64,000 nucleotides of DNA, taken from Micromonospora globbae. Lineage in GTDB: Bacteria > Actinomycetota > Actinomycetes > Mycobacteriales > Micromonosporaceae. The DNA lies in NCBI RefSeq assembly GCF_003610785.1, contig NZ_RAQQ01000019.1, forward strand, positions 90,999 to 154,998, read 5' to 3'. The notes beneath the pieces were generated by a model, which was not told the DNA's origin, made no database searches, and saw only the letters and a list, made by a program, of their open reading frames with translations. Of the stretch, positions 33,285 to 41,357 are shown one piece after another (position 1 is the stretch's first letter; each line of letters begins with the position of its first letter). The translations under genes and the position numbers were made by a program.

Positions 33285-33324
33285 AGTGGGCACGCGCCCA
33301 CTAGAGTGGGCACATGCCCACTCT
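33285..33324. promoter_or_regulatory. Twin TetR operators overlapping a start codon
   Basis: AGTGGGCACGCGCCCACT (33285-33302) is immediately followed by AGAGTGGGCACATGCCCACTCT, given here as AGAGTGGGCAC at 33303-33313 plus its mirror at 33314-33324. Both dyads share the AGTGGGCR half-site. The ATG of the methyltransferase (33314) lies inside the second, so bound repressor would block initiation directly. Confidence 0.8.
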
Positions 33325-34135
33325 ACCGCGTGACCAACCACCCACGCCGCAACCGCACCAGGCCCGCCGGATGGCCGAGTCGTTCGGCGTGGACCCCCAC
33401 CGATACGACCGGGCCCGGCCCGCCTACCCCGACGCCCTGGTCACCCGCATCGTCGACGGGAGCCCCGGCCCCCACGTGCTCGACGTCGGCTGCGGCACTG
33501 GCATCGCCGCCCGCCAGTTCCAGGCGGCCGGCTGCACCGTCCTCGGCATCGAACCCGACGCCCGGATGGCCGACTTCGCACGAGCCCGCGGCCTCCCGGT
33601 CGAGGTCACGACCTTCGAAGCCTGGCAGCCCGCCGGCCGCACGTTCGACACCGTCATCGCCGCCCAGTCCTGGCACTGGGTGGACCCGGCCGCCGGCGCG
33701 GAGACAGCGGCACACGTGCTGCGCCCAGGGGGACGACTCGCGATCTTCGGCCACGTGTACGAGCCACCGCCCGAGGTCGCCGAACCGTTCGCCGCCGCCT
33801 TCCGGCGCGCCGCACCCGACTCCCCGCTCCACCACCAACCGGCCCGCCGCCCCCTCGACCTCTACCAGGCGGCGTACACGAAGTTCGCCGACACGATCCG
33901 GCAGACCGGACAGTTCACCGACCCCGAACAGTGGCGATTCGACTGGGAACAGCCCTACACCCGCGACCAGTGGCTCGACCTGCTCCCCACCACCGGCGGC
34001 CTCACCCACCTCCGCCCCGAACAGCTCACCGACGTGCTGGACGCCGTCGGCGACGCCATCGACTCCCTGGGCGGACGCTTCACGATGCACTACACCACCC
34101 TCGCCACGACCGCCGTACGCCGCAGCGCCTCCTGA
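33314..34135 (+). CDS. Class I SAM-dependent methyltransferase
   Basis: 273 residues. SFGVDPHRYDRARPAYPDAL, motif I HVLDVGCGTGIAARQFQ, motif II TVLGIEPDARMADFARARG and DTVIAAQSWHWVDPAAGAE follow the same plan as the methyltransferase at 27697 (shared W-HW-DP motif). Start either at the ATG at 33314, which lies inside the operator with no Shine-Dalgarno sequence (possibly leaderless), or at the ATG at 33371, just before the conserved domain. It is divergent from and probably repressed by the TetR protein. It may modify or detoxify a small inducer. Confidence 0.87.
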   Translation: MPTLPRDQPPTPQPHQARRMAESFGVDPHRYDRARPAYPDALVTRIVDGSPGPHVLDVGCGTGIAARQFQAAGCTVLGIEPDARMADFARARGLPVEVTTFEAWQPAGRTFDTVIAAQSWHWVDPAAGAETAAHVLRPGGRLAIFGHVYEPPPEVAEPFAAAFRRAAPDSPLHHQPARRPLDLYQAAYTKFADTIRQTGQFTDPEQWRFDWEQPYTRDQWLDLLPTTGGLTHLRPEQLTDVLDAVGDAIDSLGGRFTMHYTTLATTAVRRSAS

Positions 34136-34175
34136 GCCCGGCCGCCACGTCACCACCCGGAGCTATCGTGACCCG

Positions 34176-35417
34176 GTGACGACCACGGAGACGCACCAGA
34201 CGATCGAGGCCGTCTGGCGCATCGAGGCCCCCCGCGTCATCGCCGCCGCCGCCCGACTCGTCGGCGACGTCGGCCTGGCCGAGGAACTGGCACAGGACGC
34301 CCTCGTCGCCGCCCTCGAACAATGGCCCTCCGACGGCGTACCCCGAAACCCCGGCGCCTGGCTCACCACCACCGCCAAACGCCGCGCCATCGACCAGATC
34401 CGCCGCCGCGAACGCTTCGAACGCAGCCTGCCCGACCTCGTCACCCCCGACGCGACCGAACCCACCGACCTCGACGCCATCACCGACGACCCCATCGACG
34501 ACGACCTGCTGCGACTCATCTTCACCGCCTGCCACCCCGTGCTCTCACCCGAGGCACGCGTGGCCCTCACACTGCGGCTGCTCGGCGGCCTCACCACCGA
34601 CGAGATCGCCCGGGCCTTCCTCGTCCCCTCACCGACCGTCGGACAGCGGATCAGCCGCGCCAAGAAGACCCTCGCCGACGCCCACGTACCGTTCGAGCTG
34701 CCCACCGGCGCCGACCGCGCCGCCCGACTCACCTCCGTCCTGGAGGTCATCTACCTCATCTTCAACGAGGGATACTCCGCCACCGCCGGCGACGACTGGA
34801 TGCGCCCCGCCCTCTGCGAGGAGGCCATGCGCCTAGGCCGCGTCCTCGCCGGCCTCATGCCCGACGAGGCGGAGGTGCACGGCCTCGTCGCCCTGCTGGA
34901 GATCCAGGCCTCCCGCACCGCCGCCCGCACCGGCCCCTCCGGCGAACCCGTCACCCTCCTCGAACAGGACCGCCGCCGCTGGGACCGCCTGCTCATCCGG
35001 CGGGGACTCGCCGCCCTGGAGCGGGCCGAGGCGCTCGGCGGCGGCCCGTACACCCTCCAGGCCGCCATCGCCGCCGTCCACGCCCGCGCCCGCACCGCCG
35101 AGGACACCGACTGGGCGCGCATGGCCGACCTGTACGCCCAGCTCGCCCAGGTGGCGCCATCACCGGTCGTGGAACTCAACCGCGCCGTGGCCGTCGCGAT
35201 GGGGGAGGGACCGCAGGCCGGCCTCGCCGTGCTGGAACCGCTGCGCGACGAGCCGACGCTCGCCGCCTACCACCTGCTGCCGACCGTACGCGGCGACCTG
35301 CTGGCGAAGCTGGGCCGGACGGCGGAGGCGAAGGCCGAGTTCGAACGCGCCGCGACGATGACCCGCAACGAACGCGAACGCGCACTGCTGCTCGACCGCG
35401 CCGCCGCCTGCGCCTGA
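34176..35417 (+). CDS. ECF42-type RNA polymerase sigma factor with C-terminal TPR-like extension (DUF6596)
   Basis: 413 residues, twice the size of an ordinary ECF sigma. Sigma region 2 (about 10-75) includes LVGDVGLAEELAQDALVAAL and NPGAWLTTTAKRRAIDQIRR; region 4 (about 110-165) includes LSPEARVALTLRLLGGLTTD and IARAFLVPSPTVGQRISRAK. The extension begins LEVIYLIFNEGYSATAGDDW and runs as helical repeats (about 190-410). In ECF42 factors this extension replaces an anti-sigma factor and is needed for activity. GTG start at 34176. The DGPF partner gene lies 1.7 kb upstream. Confidence 0.9.
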   Translation: MTTTETHQTIEAVWRIEAPRVIAAAARLVGDVGLAEELAQDALVAALEQWPSDGVPRNPGAWLTTTAKRRAIDQIRRRERFERSLPDLVTPDATEPTDLDAITDDPIDDDLLRLIFTACHPVLSPEARVALTLRLLGGLTTDEIARAFLVPSPTVGQRISRAKKTLADAHVPFELPTGADRAARLTSVLEVIYLIFNEGYSATAGDDWMRPALCEEAMRLGRVLAGLMPDEAEVHGLVALLEIQASRTAARTGPSGEPVTLLEQDRRRWDRLLIRRGLAALERAEALGGGPYTLQAAIAAVHARARTAEDTDWARMADLYAQLAQVAPSPVVELNRAVAVAMGEGPQAGLAVLEPLRDEPTLAAYHLLPTVRGDLLAKLGRTAEAKAEFERAATMTRNERERALLLDRAAACA

Positions 35418-35517
35418 CCGGCCGCAGCGGTCCGTCACCGACATACGTCGCCGCGCTCACCTCGCCCTGCGAGTCGGCAACGTTGCGCTGCGTGTGCGAC
35501 TGCGGCATGGTCTGCCG

Positions 35518-35533
35518 CCGAACAGGTGTTCGG
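35518..35533. promoter_or_regulatory. SOS box (LexA-type palindrome)
   Basis: CCGAACAGGTGTTCGG is a palindrome containing CGAAC-N4-GTTCG and fits the actinobacterial LexA consensus, remembered as CGAACRNRYGTTCG. It lies in the gap between two convergent genes, so no clear target gene is present; a short minus-strand frame beginning at 35508 runs antisense to the sigma gene. Confidence 0.55.
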
Positions 35534-35586
35534 GCCGGGGGAGAGCGGCCGGTGCGGGCCACCGGTCGCGGCCCTGCCGGAGACCC

Positions 35587-35622
35587 GGTTCCGGCCCGGA
35601 CCGGTCAGCCCGGGCCGGAACC
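35587..35622. terminator. Bidirectional terminator between sigma factor and CMD genes
   Basis: Perfect 13 bp arms GGTTCCGGCCCGG (35587-35599) and complement (35610-35622) with a 10 nt loop, midway between convergent genes. Confidence 0.7.
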
Positions 35623-35669
35623 ACCGGCCGCTCACGACCACCCGGGCGTGACAGCCGCGACTCGGCGAC

Positions 35670-36155
35670 TCAGCCCACCGCGGCGGCGAACATGCCCGGC
35701 TCGTACGAGCCCCCGCGCTGGTGCACGATCACGGCGAGCCGGTTCGCCGCGTTGATGAGCGCGACCAGGCACACCAGCGCGGCGACCTGGTCGTCGTCGT
35801 AGTGCTTGCGCACCTGGGCCCACGTCTCGTCGGACACGCCCTCGTGGGCGTCGGCGAGCCGGGTGCCCTCCTCGGCGAGCGCGAGCGCGGCCCGCTCGGC
35901 CTCGGTGAACACGGTGGACTCCCGCCAGGCGGCGACCAGGTTGAGGCGGACGGCGCTCTCACCGGCGGCCGCGGCCTCCTTGGTGTGCATGTCGATGCAC
36001 CAGCCGCAGCCGTTGATCTGGCTGGCCCGCAGGGACACCAGCTCCTGCGTGGACCTGGGCAGCGACGACTGGTGGATCACCAGGCCGCTGTTGGCGAACC
36101 GCTTGGCGAACTTCGCGCCGATCTCGTTGTGGAACATGTCGAACCGGACGTCCAT
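35670..36155 (-). CDS. Carboxymuconolactone decarboxylase (AhpD-like) family protein
   Basis: 161 residues, all-helical. QELVSLRASQINGCGWCIDM holds the CxxC redox pair and the nearby Glu of the AhpD-like active site, followed by HTKEAAAAGESAVRLNLVAA and AERAALALAEEGTRL. Such proteins act as peroxidase partners or decarboxylases. They are frequent members of ECF sigma regulons (notably ECF41). ATG at 36155 with GAGGA upstream. It is convergent with the ECF42-type sigma gene, so a functional link is likely but not proven. Confidence 0.9.
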   Translation of the reverse strand: MDVRFDMFHNEIGAKFAKRFANSGLVIHQSSLPRSTQELVSLRASQINGCGWCIDMHTKEAAAAGESAVRLNLVAAWRESTVFTEAERAALALAEEGTRLADAHEGVSDETWAQVRKHYDDDQVAALVCLVALINAANRLAVIVHQRGGSYEPGMFAAAVG

Positions 36156-36196
36156 GGCTCTGTCCTCACTCGTGGTGTTGCACTGGACGACCATGG

Positions 36197-36223
36197 GATG
36201 CCGGCGGTCCGGTCCGTGTGACA
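36197..36223 (-). promoter_or_regulatory. ECF41-like promoter candidate of the CMD gene
   Basis: On the minus strand TGTCACA (36223-36217), 16 bp, then CATC (36200-36197). The ECF41 consensus as I recall it is TGTCACA-N16-CGTC, so the -35 is perfect and the -10 has one mismatch. It is 42 bp upstream of the CMD start. Confidence 0.4.
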
Positions 36224-36426
36224 GCCCGCGGAGGTGACCCGCGCCACGTGTCCCTTCTCCCTGATCCTGACCCACCCAAGCTGCTCTGACCTGCGGTGGC
36301 TCAAGACCCCGGTGGAGCTACCGTACGTAGCCGAGCTGCCAGGCAGGTGGGTTTGACGACGACCTGCACTTGCCAGATCGGCACGATCCCGGACTGCGAG
36401 GCGACCAGGGGCATTCGATCCGCTAG

Positions 36427-36501
36427 TCGGCGGTGGATGCCCTGTTCCGACGCTGGCAGCGCAACGGGGCCCGGCAGCAGGTGCTCACCGCGTTGCAGCT
36501 G
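36427..36501 (+). pseudogene. IS5-type transposase remnant
   Basis: A 25-codon frame after a TAG at 36424-36426 reads SAVDALFRRWQRNGARQ and QVLTALQL. This resembles the W-RDGTW-x-x-x-x-x-LQ segment near the N terminus of IS5/IS4-like transposases (FRRWQRDGTW). The remainder of the gene and any terminal repeats are missing. The short match makes this tentative. Confidence 0.4.
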
Positions 36502-36701
36502 CCTCACCCCGGCGGTCGATGTCACACCCGTCCGGTAGATCGTTCCTACGCCGCAGCCGCGGCGGAAGGGAGACAGGTGTTGACCGTCCTACGGGGTGGC
36601 CGGCGATGATCGTCGGCGCAGGTGAATCGTCAGCAGGGTCTGCCAGCCGGCATCCATCGTCCGGCAGGCTCCATCGTCCACTCTTCGATCACGGGGGATC
36701 A
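36502..36701. other. Upstream region of the subtilase gene
   Basis: About 200 bp with no gene. It holds TGTTGACCGTCC near 36579-36590 (a possible -35, TTGACC) and a repeated CATCGTCC/GGCAGG pattern around 36640-36680. GGGGG at 36694-36698 is the ribosome binding site of the subtilase. Confidence 0.35.
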
Positions 36702-39700
36702 GTGCGTCTTCGTCGCGCGGCGGTGGCCGCGTCCACACTGTTGCTGCTCGGTGCGACGGCTCCGGCCGCGTACGCGGCGCAGCCGTCGAGTCCGACGCCG
36801 ACGGGCCAGCAGCTACCGAGGCCGGAGCGGGCGCGCCAGGCCGCGGACCGCGAGTTCGATCCGCACTCGGTGCTGGTGCGGTTCAAGAAGGGCGCCTCGG
36901 CCGCGGCCAAGGACCGCGCCCTGGCGGCCCGTGGCGCCAGCCGCACCCGTGAGGTACGCGGCACCGGGTACGTCGAGGTCCGGTCCGACGCGGCCGCGTC
37001 GGACCTGCTGCTCCGGCTGCGTGACGACCCGGCGGTGGCCGACGTGACGCTCGACTACCGGCGGCGGGCCGCGGCCACGCCGAACGACCCGTACTTCGCG
37101 GGCAGCCAGTCGTACCTGGAGACGGTGCGCCTGCCGCAGGCGTGGGATCTCGCCAAGGGCTCCACGACCCAGCTCATCGCGGTCGTCGACACCGGCGTCA
37201 ACGGTCCGCACCCCGATCTGCAGGGCGTGACGGTGGACGGCTACAACGCGATCACCGGGGCGGCCGTCGCGGCCGGCGCGAACTCCGACGACAACGGTCA
37301 CGGCACGATGGTGGCCGGCATCGCCGCGGCCAACACCGACAACGGCACCGGAGTCGCCGGCGCTGCCTGGACGGCACGGGTGATGCCGGTCAAGGCGCTT
37401 GACTCCCGCGGCAGCGGCTACGACTCCGACATCGCCGCCGGCATCGCGTGGGCCGCCGACCACGGCGCCACGATCGTGAACCTGTCCCTCGGCGGCCCCG
37501 CCGACAGCCCGCTGCTGCACGACGCGATCCGGTACGCCACCGACAAGGGCGCGCTGGTGGTCGTGGCCGCCGGCAACGAGGGCAGCGACCGGCCGGAGTA
37601 CCCGGCCGCCTACCCCGAGGTGCTCGCCGTCGGCGCCACGGACCGGGCGGGCAACCTGACCGACTTCAGCTCCTGGGGCGACCACGTCGACGTGGCGGCT
37701 CCCGGATTCGACATCGTCTCCACCGGCCCGGAGCAGGACTACCGCGTCGGCGACGGCACGTCGTTCGCCGCGCCGATCGCCTCCGGCGTGGCGGCCCTGG
37801 TCCGGGCGGCCAACCCGTCGTGGACCCCGGCGCAGGTGAGCGACCGGCTCCGGGCGACGGCCCGGGACGCCGGCCCGCGGGGCATCGACCCCTACTACGG
37901 GCACGGGGTGCTCGACGCGTACCACGCGGTCGGCGGCAGCCAGGGCGCGGAGTTCCCGGCGCGGACGCTGGGCGCGAACGAGCCGAACGACGTGCCGGCC
38001 CGGGCAACCGCCTTCGCCACCTCGGTGACCGGCAGCCTGGCCGCCGAGGGCGACGTCGACTGGTACCGCTTCGACGCCGCCGGGCAGGAGTCCGTCCAGG
38101 TCACGGTGACGCCGCCGGCGCTCGACGCCGGCCTCGCCCAGAACGCCGACCCCGTCCTGTCCGTCTACGACCGGGACCTGCGACTGGTCGGCACGGTCGA
38201 CCGGGCGTTCGCGGGTGGCGCGGAGACCCTCCGGTTCGTCGCCGACGCCGGCACCTACTACGTCTCGGTGCGCAACTACAACGGCGCGGCCGACAACCGG
38301 TCGTACACCCTCGCGGTCGCCGCCGGATCCGCATCCTCCCTGTTCCAGCCGGCCGTCTCGGTCGGCGTTGGTGGGCAGGCCAGGACCGTCGACGTGGCGG
38401 ACGTGACCGGTGACGGCCGCGACGACGTGCTGCTCATGACGAGCGGCTACACCGGCTCCGACAACGACGACAAGCTGTTCGTCTTCGCGCAACGGCCGGA
38501 CGGCACGCTCGCCCCGCCGGTGCGCTACGGCACCGACGCCGTGGCCAAGGCGTTCTTCGCGGTGCTCGACACCAACGGCGACGGTCGGCAGGACGTCGCG
38601 ATCAACACGGTGAGCGGTATCAACGTCCTGCGGCAGACCGCTTCGGGAACGCTTCAGAGCGCCGGCCTGCTGCCGGGCAAGGGCACCCCGGTGGCCGCGG
38701 ACATGGACGGCGACGGCGACAGCGACCTGGTCGCCAACGACGACGCGGCGGGACTCACCCTGCTCACCCAGGGCGACGGGGGCACCTTCACGGCGAGCCC
38801 CATCTCCAGCGACGACATCGCCGAGGTGGAGGTCGGTGACGTCGACGGTGACGGAGAGCCGGAGGTCGTCGGCGCGCCGCCGCCGTACCTGGGTGGCGCG
38901 AAGATCCGCATCTACCACGCGTCGGAGAGCGGATGGACGCGGACCGACCACACGACGGGCATGACGTCGCCGGAGACCGTCAGCGGCATCGAGGTGGCCG
39001 ACGTGAGCGGGGACGGGCGCGTCGACGTCGTCGCCACGCTGGGCGGCAACAAGCCGAGTTCCCAGGTCAGCGTCCTCGTGCAGAACCCCACCGGCGGGCT
39101 CGCCGACGGTGTGCTCCACCCGGTCTGGGACGTGCCCGAGCCGGTCGAGGCGGCCGACGTCGACGGCGACTCCCGGCTGGACGTGGTCACCGTCCACGGG
39201 GGGTGGAGCGCGCTGAGCGTGCTGCCGCAGACAGCCGACGGCCACCTCGGCACCCCGATCAGGATCGACGACCTTCCGTACTCCACCAGCTACACCATGC
39301 AGGGCCTCGCGCTCGGTGACATCGACGGCGACAGCCGGACGGACGCCGTGATCGCCGACTACAACAACGGCCTCGTGATGCTGCGAAACAACAACGGCCC
39401 GACGCGGGGCGGGGCGCAGGTGTGGGTGCGCGACGCGACCCCGGCGGACTTCGCGTCGGATGTGCCGTCGACGGCGGTGCCGTCGGTGACGTTCCAGCGC
39501 GCCGTGGACGCCGCGTCGGTGTCGCCGTCGACCGTGCGGTTGGTGAACGGCCGGACGGGGGAGCCGGTGGCGACGTCGGTGTCGTACGACGCCGGCACGC
39601 GGACCGCGCGGGTCACGCCGACCGCCGCCTTGCCGGTCGACACCCCGTACCGGCTGGTCGTGGACGGGGTGCGGGACACCGCGGGCGAGACGCAGACCGC

Positions 39701-40322
39701 GCGGTTCAGCAGTACGTTCCGTGTCTCCGACACCGCACCCGGCCCGGTCACCGGCTTCACGGCGACCGGCGCGGTGCGCGGCGCGAGCCTGTCCTGGACG
39801 CTGCCGCCGATCGCCGACCTGGACCAGGTGATCGTGCGGCAGGCCACCGGCACCACGCCGCCGTCGTCGGTGACGTCCGGCACCGCCGTGTACGCCGGCA
39901 CCGGGTCCGGCGTGACGGTGAGCGACCTGGCCGAGGGAACGACCTACACGTTCCGGGCGTGGGTGCGGGACCTGTCGGGCACGCTGAGCAGCCCCAGCAC
40001 GGTGACGTTGACCGGCTCGGCGCTGACGATCGCCAGCAGTGCGAAGACCGTCAACTCCGGCCGACCGGTCTCGCTGACCGGCCAGTTGACCCGGCCGGAC
40101 ACCGGCGCGCCGATCGCCGGGGCGGTGGTGCGGCTGTACGCACGGCCCGCGGGCACCACCACCTGGACGCAGGTGGGGACGGCGACGAGCGGCAGCAGCG
40201 GGAACCTGTCGCTGAGCCACACGCCGAGCGTCAGCACCGACTACCAGTGGGTCTACCCCGGTTCCACGGCGTACACCGGGGCGGACTCCTCCGCGCAGAC
40301 CGTGCAGGTCCGTATCCGGTGA
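36702..40322 (+). CDS. Secreted subtilisin-like S8 protease with FG-GAP repeats, Ig-like and FN3 domains
   Basis: About 1206 residues. A signal peptide (RRAAVAASTLLLLGATAPAA) is followed by an inhibitor-like propeptide to about residue 120. The S8 domain shows Asp in QLIAVVDTGVNGPHPDL, His in DDNGHGTMVAGIAA and Ser in VGDGTSFAAPIASGVAAL. A pre-peptidase C-terminal-type domain (DVDWYRFDAAGQ) follows. Seven or so FG-GAP/VCBS units with Ca-binding-like DxDGDxxxD (DMDGDGDSDLV, DVDGDGEPEVV) make a probable beta-propeller; then Ig-like, fibronectin III (TAPGPVTGFTATG) and a terminal bacterial Ig-like module. An extracellular, multi-domain, probably surface- or substrate-binding protease. GTG start with GGGGG upstream. 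Confidence 0.94.
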   Translation: MRLRRAAVAASTLLLLGATAPAAYAAQPSSPTPTGQQLPRPERARQAADREFDPHSVLVRFKKGASAAAKDRALAARGASRTREVRGTGYVEVRSDAAASDLLLRLRDDPAVADVTLDYRRRAAATPNDPYFAGSQSYLETVRLPQAWDLAKGSTTQLIAVVDTGVNGPHPDLQGVTVDGYNAITGAAVAAGANSDDNGHGTMVAGIAAANTDNGTGVAGAAWTARVMPVKALDSRGSGYDSDIAAGIAWAADHGATIVNLSLGGPADSPLLHDAIRYATDKGALVVVAAGNEGSDRPEYPAAYPEVLAVGATDRAGNLTDFSSWGDHVDVAAPGFDIVSTGPEQDYRVGDGTSFAAPIASGVAALVRAANPSWTPAQVSDRLRATARDAGPRGIDPYYGHGVLDAYHAVGGSQGAEFPARTLGANEPNDVPARATAFATSVTGSLAAEGDVDWYRFDAAGQESVQVTVTPPALDAGLAQNADPVLSVYDRDLRLVGTVDRAFAGGAETLRFVADAGTYYVSVRNYNGAADNRSYTLAVAAGSASSLFQPAVSVGVGGQARTVDVADVTGDGRDDVLLMTSGYTGSDNDDKLFVFAQRPDGTLAPPVRYGTDAVAKAFFAVLDTNGDGRQDVAINTVSGINVLRQTASGTLQSAGLLPGKGTPVAADMDGDGDSDLVANDDAAGLTLLTQGDGGTFTASPISSDDIAEVEVGDVDGDGEPEVVGAPPPYLGGAKIRIYHASESGWTRTDHTTGMTSPETVSGIEVADVSGDGRVDVVATLGGNKPSSQVSVLVQNPTGGLADGVLHPVWDVPEPVEAADVDGDSRLDVVTVHGGWSALSVLPQTADGHLGTPIRIDDLPYSTSYTMQGLALGDIDGDSRTDAVIADYNNGLVMLRNNNGPTRGGAQVWVRDATPADFASDVPSTAVPSVTFQRAVDAASVSPSTVRLVNGRTGEPVATSVSYDAGTRTARVTPTAALPVDTPYRLVVDGVRDTAGETQTARFSSTFRVSDTAPGPVTGFTATGAVRGASLSWTLPPIADLDQVIVRQATGTTPPSSVTSGTAVYAGTGSGVTVSDLAEGTTYTFRAWVRDLSGTLSSPSTVTLTGSALTIASSAKTVNSGRPVSLTGQLTRPDTGAPIAGAVVRLYARPAGTTTWTQVGTATSGSSGNLSLSHTPSVSTDYQWVYPGSTAYTGADSSAQTVQVRIR

Positions 40323-40396
40323 CGGCGGCGTGGACGCCGTTCCCGCCTGAGTGAGCGGTGCCGTCCGGGACGGCAGCGGGGTTCGCCGGGAGAGGA

Positions 40397-40439
40397 GGAC
40401 GTCGAGCGGGCGGCGGCTGCCGCCGCCCGCTCGACGTCC
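40397..40439 (+). terminator. Strong terminator after the subtilase
   Basis: Perfect 21 bp inverted arms (40397-40417 and 40419-40439) centred on a single T, giving a long GC stem about 75 bp after the stop codon. It is the longest simple hairpin in the window. Confidence 0.7.
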
Positions 40440-40615
40440 GCGCCCACTGCCCGGGCGCGAAACGGCGCGTCCGGCCCACCTCCTGCCCCGACCGGCGTCG
40501 GGCCGCCGGGCCTGACCGCGCGGTCGGCCCCGGCCGTGGGCGCCCGGCCCCCGTCGTCGTGCTGCGCGCCGAAGGCGTCCCACTCGTGGCCTTCGCCCCG
40601 CTCGGGTAGGTGATG

Positions 40616-41242
40616 TCACGCCCCACCGGGCCGCGCCGGCCGCCACATCGGCCACAGCACGGGCCCGCCGTCGGGCAGGGCCAGCGGCCGACCGTGGTCG
40701 TGGAAGCCGTGGCGCAGGTAGAGCCGGCGGCTACGCCCGGTCGAGGCCTCGAGGTACGTCGGCAGGCCGTCAGCGTCCGCGGTGCGCAGTCCCTCGGCGA
40801 GGATCACCCCACCGGCACCGCAGCCGCGCAGGTCGGGCCGTACGCCGATCGACGCGAGGTAGAGGTGGGGTTCCTTGGGACGGTGGGCGGCCACCGTGTC
40901 GGTGACCGTCGCCAACCGCCGCCCTGGGAGGCCGTCCAGGGCCGCGGCCGTCGGTCGCGTGGCGGGCGCCGGTGGCGACGTGGCGTCGACCGGACGCTGC
41001 CACACCGACATCCCGGCGAGGGTGCCGCCGGGAAGCTCGGCGACGATGACCTGGCCGTCGTGGACCGCGGCGTGGAGCAGGTCGCGGAACAACGACGCCG
41101 TACGCGCGGCCCGGTCCGTCGGGTCGGGAACCACCCAGGACAGGACGGCCTCGTCGGCGAACGCGGCGAGGTAGGCGGGCACGAGAGCGTCGACGTCGGC
41201 GGGTACGGCACGTCGCGCGCGCACCGCGAGGGTGGGGGACAC
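40616..41242 (-). CDS. GNAT family acetyltransferase
   Basis: About 208 residues. VRARRAVPADVDALVPAYLA opens the domain; YLASIGVRPDLRGCGAGGVI is motif A with the acetyl-CoA loop, and TYLEASTGRSRRLYLRHGFH is motif B with the conserved Y-x-x-x-GF. The end WPMWRPARPGGA is typical of the actinobacterial YitI-like group. GTG start at 41242 with GAGGAGT about 7 bp upstream. It is divergent from the zinc-ribbon/TetR gene, which may regulate it. Substrate unknown. Confidence 0.87.
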   Translation of the reverse strand: MSPTLAVRARRAVPADVDALVPAYLAAFADEAVLSWVVPDPTDRAARTASLFRDLLHAAVHDGQVIVAELPGGTLAGMSVWQRPVDATSPPAPATRPTAAALDGLPGRRLATVTDTVAAHRPKEPHLYLASIGVRPDLRGCGAGGVILAEGLRTADADGLPTYLEASTGRSRRLYLRHGFHDHGRPLALPDGGPVLWPMWRPARPGGA

Positions 41243-41357
41243 GGCACTCCTCGGTCCGTCCGGCGGGTTGGCGCCTTCGATGCTGGCCGTCCGCCCGACC
41301 GCCCGGGGAGTACTTTCGTCACGGCGGGTGCGGTGACGAAAAGAGGGGAGAGGCCGG

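Noticed and set aside
36813..40655. 1280-codon open frame on the minus strand opposite the subtilase
   Set aside because: It mirrors the codon bias of the subtilase gene and has no recognisable protein features.
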